NCBI GenBank assembly: GCA_014885115.2
Contig: WKLE02001148.1
Location: forward strand, 1-16,119
Origin: Asterionellopsis glacialis
Lineage: Eukaryota; Bacillariophyta; Plagiogrammaphyceae; Rhaphoneidales; Asterionellopsidaceae
Reading direction: 5' to 3'
DNA length: 16,119 nucleotides
This document shows, piece by piece, positions 1-8,996 of the stretch. The notes beneath the pieces are model-generated. The model searched no databases, was not told the origin of the DNA, and saw nothing but the letters and a program-made list of their open reading frames with translations. Position 1 is the first letter of the stretch, and every line of letters begins with the position of its first letter. A program made the position numbers and the translations under genes.

Positions 1-2184
1 CAAAGTCTCATCAGGAATCCAATGAGTGGTCCTTAATTGGCAAAAAACAACAAAATCATCCAAAACTTTGGAACAGAGAAATCAACCAGGTACAAACTCC
101 GTATTCAGATTCATATGAATTTACCAGCATACAAAAACCAAACAAATTTCGTTAATGTCTGGCACCATCAGAAAATATTCTGTACCAAACTCTTTAAACT
201 GGACTCTTCTATGAATATTTTAAAATGGGAGGAAGAAGAAAAGAAGACGACGTCCAAAACAAATCCGATCACAACCATTGATCAATTACCCACTGACTGA
301 AAGTCACTTTTGGACTGGATCACGGGTACCACCACTTTGACTGATCAAAATTATAAACAAACTCTTAAGTTTTTTATGTACATTGAGACTTCGATCATGT
401 ACTCAGATCTACGCAAGATCATTAAACCCTGGTTGGATGCGCATCATCATCGCATGTTTGCCACTAAACTGTCAACCACAAATAATTGTCTCTTAGCATG
501 GGTGAAAGACAGCCATCCCGACTGGACAAGACTTGATGATCTTCAGGCAAAACTACAGGAATTAATTGTTTGAAACTCCAACAAATACATTAGCTGCAAA
601 CTAGATCTACGCCCTTGCAGAATCCGCATTGGAAAAGGACCAAACGCACTATTTATTTGGGCCATTGGCATTACCTGCAGCCTCAGCAATGTTCAGGGTT
701 ACACCCAAGCCATACTCAAAGGCTTATTGACTCCTGATCAAGTACCGGACAGCTTAAAACATGTCCAAATTATTCCATTCAACCCAATTCCGGGTATCGT
801 ATCGAATAAGGAGCTCATCAAACTTGCTAGGGACCATGATAACCTCATGACACAGCTCAGGAAAAAGTCAATAATCGGATTTGCGAATATCACGACTCCC
901 CATCCAATCAAAGAAATGGACGAATATGCTGAAACGCGAGCAACGTACACCTTGCAGGAATATTTATTAATACAAATGACACAAAGCTCTCAGAAACTAT
1001 TTCACTTGGTCAAAAGTAGAGGAAAAAACGGCTATTCTTTTGTTATTTACAAGGAACACTTACAAGCAACACATGAAGCATTTTTTCACAGCTTTTGGAC
1101 CATTATGGAAAATACGTTTCAACCAGAATTTGTCAACAATTACTTTAATGCAATTCAAAATCATCTAGAAGGAATTGATCTTACCGACAATAACTCAGCA
1201 ATCTCAACATTCAGCGCTGCCGAATTTTATTATCAGAGCATCAAGTCACATGGCGTGTCCTTCACTCCTGGTACGAAAGCAACAACTTCAACAGCATCCA
1301 GTACTCAATCTGGCACTTACACACCACGCAAACGTGTTCAGTCCATATCCTTGGGATATGGAGACGATGTTTTGTCTCTAGGTTCTTTGTCAGCCCGTTT
1401 GAGAAATGCCTCGGAGAAACCTCTGAACGCAGGCCCAACACTGCAACCAAACTCACAAATAGACGACAGTGCTTCCACTGTAACTCTGAAATCTGAAGTC
1501 CAGGGATGGTTTGACGAATTGAAACAAGAATCCAAGACTTTATGGGAACAAAGTCTCCAAAAGTTCAATACTTTAAACGACAAACTAGCCGAAGTTACAG
1601 AGAGTAATGCTAAATTACAACAAACTCTAGAAGTAATAAAAGACAACCACAAACAAGCTCTAGAAGACCAACGTTCTCTCTTTGAAGACCTCATTAAAAG
1701 TAACCTTAAAGAATTTGTAAATCAGACAGTGACTCAACAATTCCAACTACAGCAAGCACAGCTTCCTAACTCTCCCCTCTGTAAACAACAAAGAACTAAC
1801 CCATCAAATGAGAACCCTAGCAGTCCAGATAGCTCTATAATCAGGGAAATTGACAAGAACTGTACTACCTACAACGGGGATGCCACTCTAGTCCATTCTA
1901 AAGAAAAATCCCGACATCACAACACAATCACACAAAGAACCAATCATAAGAAATTCATTCATCACCTCAACACACATCAAGATACAACATATTCACAACC
2001 TCAAAAAGAACATAACACAACTGCAATGATACAACAGTCCAACCAAATTATCGGACATATTCATAACAGCAAAGGCACTGGAAGCCAGAGTAATTGGAAT
2101 AGCCAAAACAAATGTAAGCTGGAAAAAGGAATATCTAAAAAACAAATTCTCACACACCCTAAAAACAACATTCAAACAGTCTGA
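1..2184 (+). pseudogene. LINE ORF1/gag-like protein, 5'-truncated, two in-frame TGA stops
   Basis: A single plus-strand frame (starting at base 1) carries protein-like sequence for 2.1 kb with no frameshift. It is interrupted by TAA at 34-36 and TGA at 298-300 and 571-573. The last open stretch runs from 574 to the TGA at 2182-2184. The real start is probably upstream of the window; a TTG at 727 is only the first near-cognate codon after the second TGA and should not be taken as the start. A charged, glutamine-rich segment at about 1495-1740 (from EVQGWFDEL on) looks like a coiled coil, and before it lies a Ser/Thr-rich linker (about 1260-1330). The C-terminal part (about 1850-2184) is low in complexity and rich in N, Q, H and K. 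By position and layout this is the RNA-binding/assembly protein of the retroelement. The assignment rests mainly on context; no CCHC knuckle is visible. Confidence 0.65.
1495..1740 (+). other. Predicted coiled coil in LINE ORF1
   Basis: About 80 residues rich in E, K, Q and L with spaced hydrophobic positions (for example WFDELKQES, NTLNDKLAEV, NAKLQQTLEV) and no proline or glycine after the first few residues. Coiled coils are common oligomerisation modules in LINE ORF1 proteins. Seen by eye; no coiled-coil score was computed. Confidence 0.6.
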
Positions 2185-2857
2185 GAATTTCCTTAACTGG
2201 ACAACCTCAAAGACACAATACTCAACATCCCTAATCCCAACAACATCGGATATACAATGCGGGGGCACAACCACTAATGTAGTTGGAAAATGGGTAGGCT
2301 GCATCATTGTTTCCATAAACGATACTTGACTGGGACAATGGTCATGGCAAACGATGCGCGGCGATACAAATCTCACCATAATCACCGTCTACAGGGTTTG
2401 TCAAGATAAAGGACTGAGTGGTGATTTAACAGCTCATGTACAACAATCGGCACTACTCTTAAATACCACACCAACACGAGATCTACAAAATCAAGTCTTG
2501 GAAGATCTAAAAACATTCCTCACTCACCGACATCACAAAGGTGAAGCAGTCATCATATTGATGGATGCCAATGAGGAATGCATATCTCCCAATTCGAAAT
2601 TACATTGTACAATGGACAGCCTGCAGATGACTAATCTCCATCATCTTCTTCATGGGAGAAGGATGCTCAAAGACATATATCCGAGGTACTCAAGAAATAG
2701 ATCACATCTACAGATGTCCCAAAGTTGCAACAAATACAATCAATGCAGGAATTCTCCCATTCAAACAGGGCATAGACACAGATCATAGAGGTCTCTATGT
2801 GTATATACCTCCAAGGAGACTGTCATCAAAGAACAAGAAACATGCCAAAGCCCTTTG
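1955..2857 (+). pseudogene. APE-type endonuclease domain of LINE ORF2 (degenerate)
   Basis: The domain begins near 1955 in frame 2, inside the 3' end of ORF1. The first metal-binding box, normally a QETN/QETH-like motif, reads GIAKTNVSW at about 2096-2122, with Lys (AAA, 2105-2107) where the catalytic Glu is expected. Further on come GGTTTNVVGKWVG (about 2261-2300), LGQWSW after a TGA at 2327-2329, the AYR-like box TIITVYRV (about 2369-2390), the Asp-x-Asn box LMDANEE (about 2558-2578), and, after a frameshift near 2655-2680, YIRGT.EIDHIY and the DHR box TDHRGLYVY (about 2780-2805). These are the EN boxes of LINEs in the right order. With Glu replaced and two breaks, this copy should not be active. 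Confidence 0.75.
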
Positions 2858-3369
2858 AGATACAGTACAAAAAGGATGCACTAATCAAAAAATTTGCTGT
2901 AAACTGCTAACACTTTCGAAGATACCTACGCATCAATGGAATAAAAGCCATCCAACAATGCTGGATAAGATCAACAAAAAAATTCACGGACATTGTCCTT
3001 GTTGCAGAAAACAAAGTGACTCACGAGCCATATGGGTACCCAATATCTGAAAAACTGATTCAGGCGGGCCAAATTTTACGCTACTGGAAGATGAGGCTAT
3101 CCAATTCATTACTGGCTTCTGTTAATCTGCAGACAACCATTCAAAATCTAGAGGAGGAACTAGACATATCCCAGGGCATTAGAAGTACTGTACTGAACAC
3201 TCAACAAATCACATCTTCCATTTTGCAGTCAAAGTCTAAGCTCAAGTCTATTCAAAAAGAGGCCTTGAAACTTAGAACAATGCGGCTCAAGACAACAATA
3301 TTAGTGTGGCTCAAGCGGTCTCGAATATTGCAGCATGTGAATCTAGCAAATGAATATATCGACATATAG
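2858..3369 (+). pseudogene. ORF2 linker between endonuclease and RT
   Basis: Frame 1, with a TAA at 2908-2910. It contains the GYPISEKL.QAG..LRYWKMRLS stretch (about 3034-3105), which I recall as a pre-RT segment in diatom LINEs (GYP.S..L..A......YW..RL), followed by a helical, leucine- and lysine-rich region (about 3130-3340). The frame ends at the TAG of 3367-3369, and RT coding resumes at once in frame 3 (from about 3363), so this is a frameshift and not an intron. Confidence 0.6.
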
Positions 3370-5577
3370 CTAGAGACTTATTGGCCAAACAGTGTAGCTC
3401 TATCTACTTTATAGAAGTCCCAGCAGATAACAAACCACCCAGACAAAGTGAAGTCTGGAAGGAAGTACGAGAGGTGGATGCAATTTGCTCTCACCTCATT
3501 CAACATTCCGAAGAACATTACAGGCTCGCACAAAATACCCCATTCAGAAAAACTGATAGAGGCTTCCATTTAGGATTCACAGGCACCGGTCATGTGGCAC
3601 ATGATGTACTCCAAGGTAGATACAGCTATAAACTGGAAGAGTTACATGAGGAAGCAAGAAGGTTCATTCAGAACTTACAACAACGGGAGTGCCCCATCAT
3701 GAGCATGACAATTACAGAATCAGAAGTCAATAAAATATACACAAAGTGGAATGAACACACGTCAACGTCACCTTCACAATTCCATCTAGGCCTATACAAA
3801 GCATTAATTCAAAGTTCACACATCCTATCAATCTTGACCATGCTGATGAATTTGCCTTTAAAACATGGAATGCCGCTACGCCGATGGGAACACTCAACTA
3901 TGTGCATGATAGAGAAAGATATAGGATCACCAAAGCTTCATTGACTCAGACTCATTCATTTATTTGAAGCAGATATGAATGGTATTGCTAAGATCATTTG
4001 GGCCAGATGATTCATATATCACTGCCAGGATCACAATTTACTTCATCAGAGCCAACATGGTGGGCTCCCAGGATTCAAAACACAAAACGTATTGCTAAAA
4101 TTCAGAATGACCACAGATTCAGCCAACATTATGAGACACAACCTAGCTATCAATAGTAATGATGCTCAAGCTTGCTATGACAGAATCATTCCAGCAGTCA
4201 ACGGAATCTCTCATTTATCCAAAGGAATGCCAATCAATGCCATCAAACTTCAAAACACCATACTATTAAACATGAAATATTCAGTACAAACAGCACACGG
4301 TACCTTGGAAGACTCATGGACAAATTCAGAGGTTGATCCCAAATTTGGACTGGGGCAAGGTGGTGGATGGTCACCGCCAGGTTGGGCCAGCTTGAGCTCC
4401 GGCATGATCACGACTCATGAACAATTAGCACCACAGGGTATGGCAATTCAATCAGTGACAGGATCCGATGACTCCACTTGGAGAACAATAGATGCATATG
4501 TAGACGATGCTAATAACGGAGTCAATGATGGTGATTTTCAAGATGGTATCCTCTATTCCACTCTCCTGGATCAATTGGAACAATCGTCACAACAATGGGA
4601 AAGAATCCTTCAAATCACAGAGGGCAACCTAAATCTAAAGAAATGCTTCTGTTCCCTTCTCACATGGGAATGGGATGGCAAACATCCTACTCCTCGGTCT
4701 ATCTTTGAAACACCTGGAGACATTGAAATCACAAACAGCTTGACAGGGGTACGATCTACAATTGCACAATTGAATCCAGAACAAGCATTGAAACTACTTG
4801 GCGTATGGGTCCAACTTCATGGAAAAATGACCACCCATTACACAGAGCTTCAAGAAAAAGTGCGCAAACTAACAAGGTCAATTTGTGCATCTAATCTTAC
4901 ACACAATGAAGCAATGATTGCATATAAAAGAGTTGCCTTCAAGCAGCTAGAATACAGTCTACCTATGACAACATATACACACCATGAACTCAACAATCTC
5001 CAACAACCATTTACAAGAGCATTTTTAGCAAACAGCGGCTACCACAGCAGATTTCCAAGAGTCCTTGTTTACGCACCGGAATGTTATGGGTGCATTGGAT
5101 TTGACAACTTGTACCAAACTACAGGAATATTACAACTGAAGTACCTCATTGCTCATATACGTCAACGAGATGATCTTGGAAAAACGATGATTTGCATGAT
5201 GGAACAAGTCCAAATTTTCTCAGGGCTAAGTACTCCATTACTACATCAGCCATTGTCCTGGCATCCGAAACCTCTCAAATACATACCTAATGGGTGGATA
5301 CTAACAATTCGCAACTTCCTCACAACTTTTAATGGATCCATCAAGTTTCCCGCACTGTGGGTTCACAAACTTCAGAGAGCACAACACTCAGTCATAATGG
5401 ACAGAATAATGTTACGAACAAAATCACCAACTGAACTGCAAAGGATCAACACGTGCTGACTATATCTCCGCATATCCACAGTGGCTGACATTTCAGATCC
5501 CACAGGCAAATTCATAGATGAAGAATTGCAGTCCGTGTGCCTTGAAGCTTCTATGGCCTCACCAATACTATTCACCC
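3363..5577 (+). pseudogene. Reverse transcriptase domain of LINE ORF2, three in-frame TGA stops
   Basis: One continuous frame. The N-terminal part has HYRLAQNTPF (about 3519-3548), TSTSPSQFHLGLYKAL (about 3762-3810) and the box MIEKDIGSPKLH ending at the TGA of 3942-3944. It continues as LRLIHLFEADMN up to a second TGA (4008-4010). Motif A is NDAQACYDR (about 4158-4184), motif B is GLGQGGGWSPPGW (about 4347-4385), and motif C is AYVDDANN (4494-4517) with the catalytic Asp pair. The thumb/connection follows, to TGA 5457-5459, then LYLRISTVADISDPTG up to a frameshift near 5570-5585. At all three TGA sites I recall Arg in related proteins (HRLR, W.RR, CRLYL), which fits CGA to TGA change. The catalytic boxes themselves look intact. 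RT copies the element RNA at the nicked target. Confidence 0.9.
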
Positions 5578-5796
5578 AGTAAGTGCTGGACAGCATGGAA
5601 AAAAGCTATCACGGTAACGTTATTAAAGACACCAGCCAAACCCTACAAACTGGATCAGCCTCTAGGCAAATGGATTAGGAGTCCTGACTGGTTTTTTACG
5701 ACAATAGTGGACCCAGTGACAAACACACTCTATCAAGAAACAGACATGAAGGGAACCTACCATAAATTTAAACCCTCAAATACACACTGTCGTTGA
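5578..5796 (+). pseudogene. ORF2 connection segment between RT and RNase H
   Basis: Frame 1 after the frameshift, starting near SKCWTAWKKAI and containing LDQPLGKWI and a W/F-rich stretch (about 5677-5705). In relatives I recall a W..W..AL segment followed by PLGKW at this place. It ends at TGA 5794-5796, and protein-like sequence continues in the same frame into the RNase H part, so the TGA is an in-frame stop. Confidence 0.55.
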
Positions 5797-6745
5797 TACA
5801 ACAAACTCACAGAGGAACCATCCATTCTCCCAGAACTGGCAATTCCAGTTCAGTGTACTTCTACCTTGGAATATATCACAATATCAAATCTCCAATTTCT
5901 CAGACAACCAATACAACCCGACATCAAAAATTTCCAACACTTCAAAACCAAACTTCCCGAGGCATATCAAGACCTTCTGTGTACCATCACGACCCCGTCA
6001 GAACTTCTCATTGCTAATGAAATACAACAGGGTTTTAAATTAGTAATAGCGTCTAACGGTTCAAAAAAGATAGGCGGTGCAACTTATGGATGGATATTAG
6101 GAACTATATCTGAGCACCTAATAGCCAAAGGGATGGGACCAGTCCATGGCAAATTAACCACACTGACCTCCCATCGAGCAGAACTCTATGGCATAACATC
6201 GGCATTAATCTATGTTCTCCAATTATGCAAATTCTTTTACATATGCAACATAGTTGTTCAGATTGTAGCATACTGCGACAACATGGAGTGTGTCAACAAA
6301 ATCAATGCATCACTAAACCCATTAAGAGGAACGTCCAGATATATTACTGCAGATTATGACATTGAACCATTACTACGCCACATAATACAAACAAAGCAGA
6401 TAGCACTAAGTGCTGAATGGGTCAAAAGCCATCAGGATGACGTTGAGCGAACTGCAGATTTAACATACCCTGCACAACTCAATATAGTGGCAGACAAACT
6501 AGCTGAAAATGCGTATGACTCATGTATGCCATCCCTAGAAAAACACCCACCATTTCCAACTACAACAATATCACTCATCATTAATGGCATCAGAGTAACA
6601 TCTAAACTAAAACCTCAAATTGAAGATGCAATTCATCTAAAGACGTTAATGACATATAGATGTAATAAATATGGCTGGGATCAATTGACATGGGACACAA
6701 TCGATTGGTATGCTTTCAAACTTGCCATCAAGCATCAGAAGCCAT
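5797..6745 (+). pseudogene. RNase H domain of LINE ORF2, first catalytic Asp replaced by Asn
   Basis: The RNase H fold boxes are in order: IASNGSKKIGGATYGWIL (about 6046-6099), SHRAELYGI (about 6169-6195, the Glu), VAYCDNMECVNKI (about 6268-6306, the second Asp), AEWVKSHQDD (about 6412-6441, the outer His), and NIVADKLAE (about 6481-6507, the last Asp). The first box normally reads SDGS; here the codon at 6055-6057 is AAC (Asn), one transition away from Asp. In bacterial and retroelement RNases H this Asp is essential for metal binding. The frame stays open up to TGA 6745-6747. The domain call is secure; loss of activity is an inference. Confidence 0.9.
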
Positions 6746-6747
6746 GA

Positions 6748-7519
6748 TTAAAACGGTTTATACATCACTTTACCTGCAAGTGGCTACCTGTTGGTGCCAG
6801 GACCAAGATTTAACAAAAACATCAGAATGCTAAATGTGTGAGCTGTAACTCTGAACATGATGAGTCCTGTATCCACATCTTTCAACGTTCAAATCAACGC
6901 AGCAGAACACATCTTATCACAAAAGTGACAAGTCTTATGACATCATTAACCAAGAAACATATCTATAGAACTCTTATGAAAAATTATGCAGCAAAACATT
7001 ATTCACTGTGAATTCCAACTTCCAACAAACCCTTCAACCTATGACTACACAATACAATGCGCTGTAAGAAAACAAACAACAATAGGATGGAATCAAGTCT
7101 TCAAAGGATGGTTATCTTTGAAGTGGGCTATTGCACAAGACAAATATTATGAAGAGAGAAGTAAAACAGACAAGCAAATAAATAGAAAATATCACAACAA
7201 GATAACATGGAGTAAAACAGTCACTCAAGGATTACATGACATTGCCTTCAGCACTTGGAAATTCAGGAATAAAGATATTTATGGGCACAATAAGCAAGAG
7301 GAAGAAAGCATGGTTTTGGACAGAATGAAATCAAAAGTCAGACGGGAATACAAAAGGAGACACACATTTTGGGCAAAGATCCAGTGGTGATATTTTACAA
7401 GAACAGTGCAAGATAGAGTGAATGACTCCATACATATGCTACAGGCATGGTAAGCAAATCTGAAAACAGCAATCACGTCCATGGAGGAAAGACCATTTCC
7501 AGCAACTGGGATTGGATAA
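6748..7519 (+). pseudogene. C-terminal knuckle and tail of LINE ORF2
   Basis: After the TGA at 6745 the frame continues with LKRFIHH and LPVGAR, a TAA at 6811-6813, and a Cys/His cluster KCVSCNSEHDESCIHIF (about 6832-6882). The cluster resembles the CxxC...H...C knuckle behind RNase H in many LINEs, but the last Cys is not where expected (HIFQR). A frameshift near 6960-6990 leads to the best-kept tail: IGWNQVFKGWLSLKWAIAQ (about 7082-7140), STWKFRNKDIYGH (about 7250-7290) and a basic stretch ending at TGA 7388-7390. The same frame goes on past this stop (YFTRTVQDRVNDSIHML) and past TAA 7451-7453 to TAA 7517-7519, and the continuation resembles the family's C-terminus as I recall it. The 7388 stop is therefore read as premature. 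Confidence 0.65.
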
Positions 7520-7776
7520 TGATCTTGGAAGCAGTCAACGTCTCTTTATATGAGGGAGACAGTTTGAAAACAATGTGTACCAATGTTACACATTAGCATT
7601 GACGTTGGATGTCACCAGGCCGATTATTTTAGTAGCGTTAGGTAGTTTAATAACGGTTTAGAGTTTATTTAATCACATACTTTGTACAATATGGTACTGC
7701 ATTCATGTACATATGTCTCCACAAACATTCTTGTGAAAATTCTCATAGCTTGCACTCAGAATTAGATGTATTCTAC
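7520..7776 (+). other. Probable 3' untranslated region of the LINE and unassigned sequence
   Basis: No coding sequence is supported here. It begins right after the last ORF2 stop and contains one short hairpin (7572-7594). I see no poly(A), no tandem tail repeat and no clear element end, so the border between LINE and flank is unknown. Confidence 0.4.
7572..7594 (+). repeat. Perfect 8-bp inverted repeat, 7-nt loop, downstream of LINE ORF2
   Basis: AATGTGTA (7572-7579) is the exact reverse complement of TACACATT (7587-7594), with seven bases between. It lies 53 bases after the last ORF2 stop. 3' hairpins are recognised by the RT in some LINEs, so this could be a remnant of such a signal. An 8-bp arm is short enough that chance is possible. 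Confidence 0.4.
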
Positions 7777-8001
7777 TCAGTGGAGATCACAATGAGCACA
7801 AATTATCCTTTTGTAATACTCTTTTGAATATTGCAACCCAGTATTTTCAGAAACATAAGTGCTGTCATCTGTTGCATGCTTTTTCATTTCAAATTTGTAT
7901 GGCAAACTAAAAGCCCATACCAATATATCACCTGAGGTAGAAGACAGTACCAAAAAATCACCATTTTCAAAGTACAATTCTTTCAAAATGTTGTAGGTAC
8001 A

Positions 8002-8023
8002 GGGGAACAACCTGTTGTTCCCC
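8002..8023. repeat. Perfect 10-bp inverted repeat with 2-nt spacer
   Basis: GGGGAACAAC (8002-8011) and GTTGTTCCCC (8014-8023) are exact reverse complements with only CT between them, and TTTT follows. As RNA or cruciform DNA the loop would open by a base pair or two. It falls within the minus-strand coding debris, at the overlap of two of its frames. Confidence 0.6.
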
Positions 8024-8066
8024 TTTTCGTTTCCATGTTGTAAACTTTATCCATTGCACATCTACA

Positions 8067-8090
8067 ACAGAACAACTTATTCTGTTCTGT
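8067..8090. repeat. Perfect 8-bp inverted repeat, 8-nt loop
   Basis: ACAGAACA (8067-8074) and TGTTCTGT (8083-8090) are exact reverse complements. It lies 44 bases after the tighter hairpin at 8002-8023. Function unknown. Confidence 0.45.
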
Positions 8091-8613
8091 CAAATGGTTG
8101 CCCAAAATGTTTTGGTCCAAACCACCGTATTCTGAGATTTCACTTCGCGTGTATTGGCAATAATTGCAAGGAAATTTACATATGTAACTTTTACACTCAG
8201 ATATAGGTTGACAGCACCATCCAGCTTGGCCAAAGTTTGTCATCTACACACCATAAAAAATCACAAATCCTTGCAGCTGCTTCAGTTGGAAAGAAGCGAT
8301 CAATCATCAATTCTATTTTGACATGAAAACCAAAACCACAATTATCTTTGTCTTCTATCTTCAACCATTTTGGTTCTACCACTGTGGATTTATGTTCATA
8401 ACAATAATCACGGTATCTATACCACCTAACATTGAGGGTATTGGTTCTGGGCATGGTGAGGTCTGTGTTCTTGCAATTGTTCTTTCCTCACAATCATTTT
8501 TTTTGCAAGTATTTGCATGTAAATCTCCAAGTATCTTTACCCAATTTCCATAGTGCATCTGTGTACAATCTACATAAAGTATTTTACCAATCTTAGTATT
8601 CAGGTGATACTCC

Positions 8614-8627
8614 TTTTTTGGGGGGGG
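8614..8627 (+). repeat. Homopolymer junction T6-G8
   Basis: Six T (8614-8619) directly followed by eight G (8620-8627). On the minus strand this is C8A6, and the protein-like reading changes frame here (RNAEPKIAWVACPP before, KKEYHLNTKIG after). It is a likely place for replication slippage or a base-calling error. Confidence 0.7.
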
Positions 8628-8760
8628 CATGCAACCCATGCTATTTTTGGTTCAGCATTCCGCAAAACACAACACACTGCCCTACAACCCTAAAACTACT
8701 CTGTTCTTTCATCCATATTCTTCTCAAGGTTTGTTTCTTCATAATCTAAGATTCTGCTAG

Positions 8761-8996
8761 AACCAGCATTATTGTTTTTTTTCATTCACTTTCATCTTTC
8801 ATTTGAGCGCACCTCCAACATGGTCGGCCCTTTTTTTCAGGATGCACTTGAAATGTCCAAACCTACTGTACTATGTGACTAGTTTCAGTAATGTGTAAAA
8901 TGTATACTGACAAAATACATACCCTGATTTCCTCACTAGGAACCCTTTATTTTGGTTTTTAATGCCACTCAGCTATCACCATTATCTTCTACACTG
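8761..8996. other. No feature seen
   Basis: No supported gene or repeat apart from short T runs. The sequence is AT-rich and open stretches are short. Confidence 0.4.

Larger units (their letters stand above)
1955..7519 (+). pseudogene. LINE ORF2 polyprotein (EN-RT-RNase H-tail), about five frameshifts and many stops
   Basis: Protein-like sequence can be followed through the plus-strand frames as follows. Frame 2 covers about 1955-2660, frame 3 about 2660-2857, frame 1 about 2858-3369, frame 3 about 3363-5577, frame 1 about 5578-6980 and frame 2 about 6980-7519. The in-frame stops met on this path are TGA at 2027, 2327, 3942, 4008, 5457, 5794, 6745 and 7388, and TAA at 2908, 6811 and 7451. 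The TAA at 7517-7519 is taken as the natural end because similarity to the family tail runs up to it. The original length would be about 1,850 residues. In life the protein nicks target DNA, reverse transcribes the element RNA and degrades the RNA strand. The frame path is inferred from coding character and domain order; exact shift points are good only to about 20 bases. Confidence 0.8.
1..7620 (+). mobile_element. Decayed LINE-like (non-LTR) retrotransposon, diatom type
   Basis: One element explains this whole stretch: ORF1-like protein, APE-type endonuclease, reverse transcriptase, RNase H, Cys/His knuckle and C-terminal tail follow in the usual LINE order on one strand. No LTRs, integrase or protease are seen. 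The RT boxes (NDAQACYDR, GLGQGGG, YVDDANN) resemble a retroelement family I associate with diatoms. The 5' end is cut off by the window edge. The 3' end is not defined: the last stop of the ORF2 frame is at 7517-7519, and I see no poly(A) tail or target-site duplication, so 7620 is a guess. The copy cannot encode an intact ORF2 protein. Element identity is secure; the host lineage is an inference. Confidence 0.85.
7777..8760 (-). pseudogene. Unassigned minus-strand coding debris with cysteine pairs
   Basis: Four overlapping minus-strand open stretches seem to belong together, separated by frameshifts: 8639-8376, 8454-8197, 8243-7983 and 8010-7777. The first two look protein-like (KIGKILYVDCTQMHYGNWV; KWLKIEDKDNCGFGFHVKIEL). 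The third has cysteine pairs (CKFPCNYC, LFCCRC) that could be part of a zinc-binding domain. The fourth has LYFENGDFLVLSS. Upstream of 8639 another frame reads RNAEPKIAWVACPP into the same place, broken at the homopolymer 8614-8627, so the gene may begin further up. I do not recognise the family; a transposase remnant is the likely guess from context only. No start codon is defensible. Confidence 0.35.

Noticed and set aside
1338..1694. 118-residue minus-strand open frame
   Set aside because: It lies opposite the ORF1 coiled coil and mirrors its codon pattern; no independent coding signal.
1993..2385. 130-residue minus-strand open frame
   Set aside because: It is antisense to the ORF1/ORF2 overlap, which carries recognisable EN boxes on the plus strand.
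5570..5590. Intron starting at the GTAAGT near 5578
   Set aside because: Coding resumes in another frame at once with no sequence left to remove, so this is a frameshift and the donor-like hexamer is coincidence.
1..7519. Alternative genetic code with UGA as a sense codon
   Set aside because: TGA is the most frequent in-frame stop, but TAA and TAG also interrupt the genes. Trp in conserved places is TGG, and true gene ends (13301, 13435-13433) use TGA. CGA to TGA decay explains the pattern better.
8323..8553. Plus-strand open frames around 8015-8553 and 8952-9143
   Set aside because: Hydrophobic, aromatic-rich composition typical of antisense or non-coding AT-rich sequence; the minus strand reads more like protein, and 8952-9143 crosses the palindrome.
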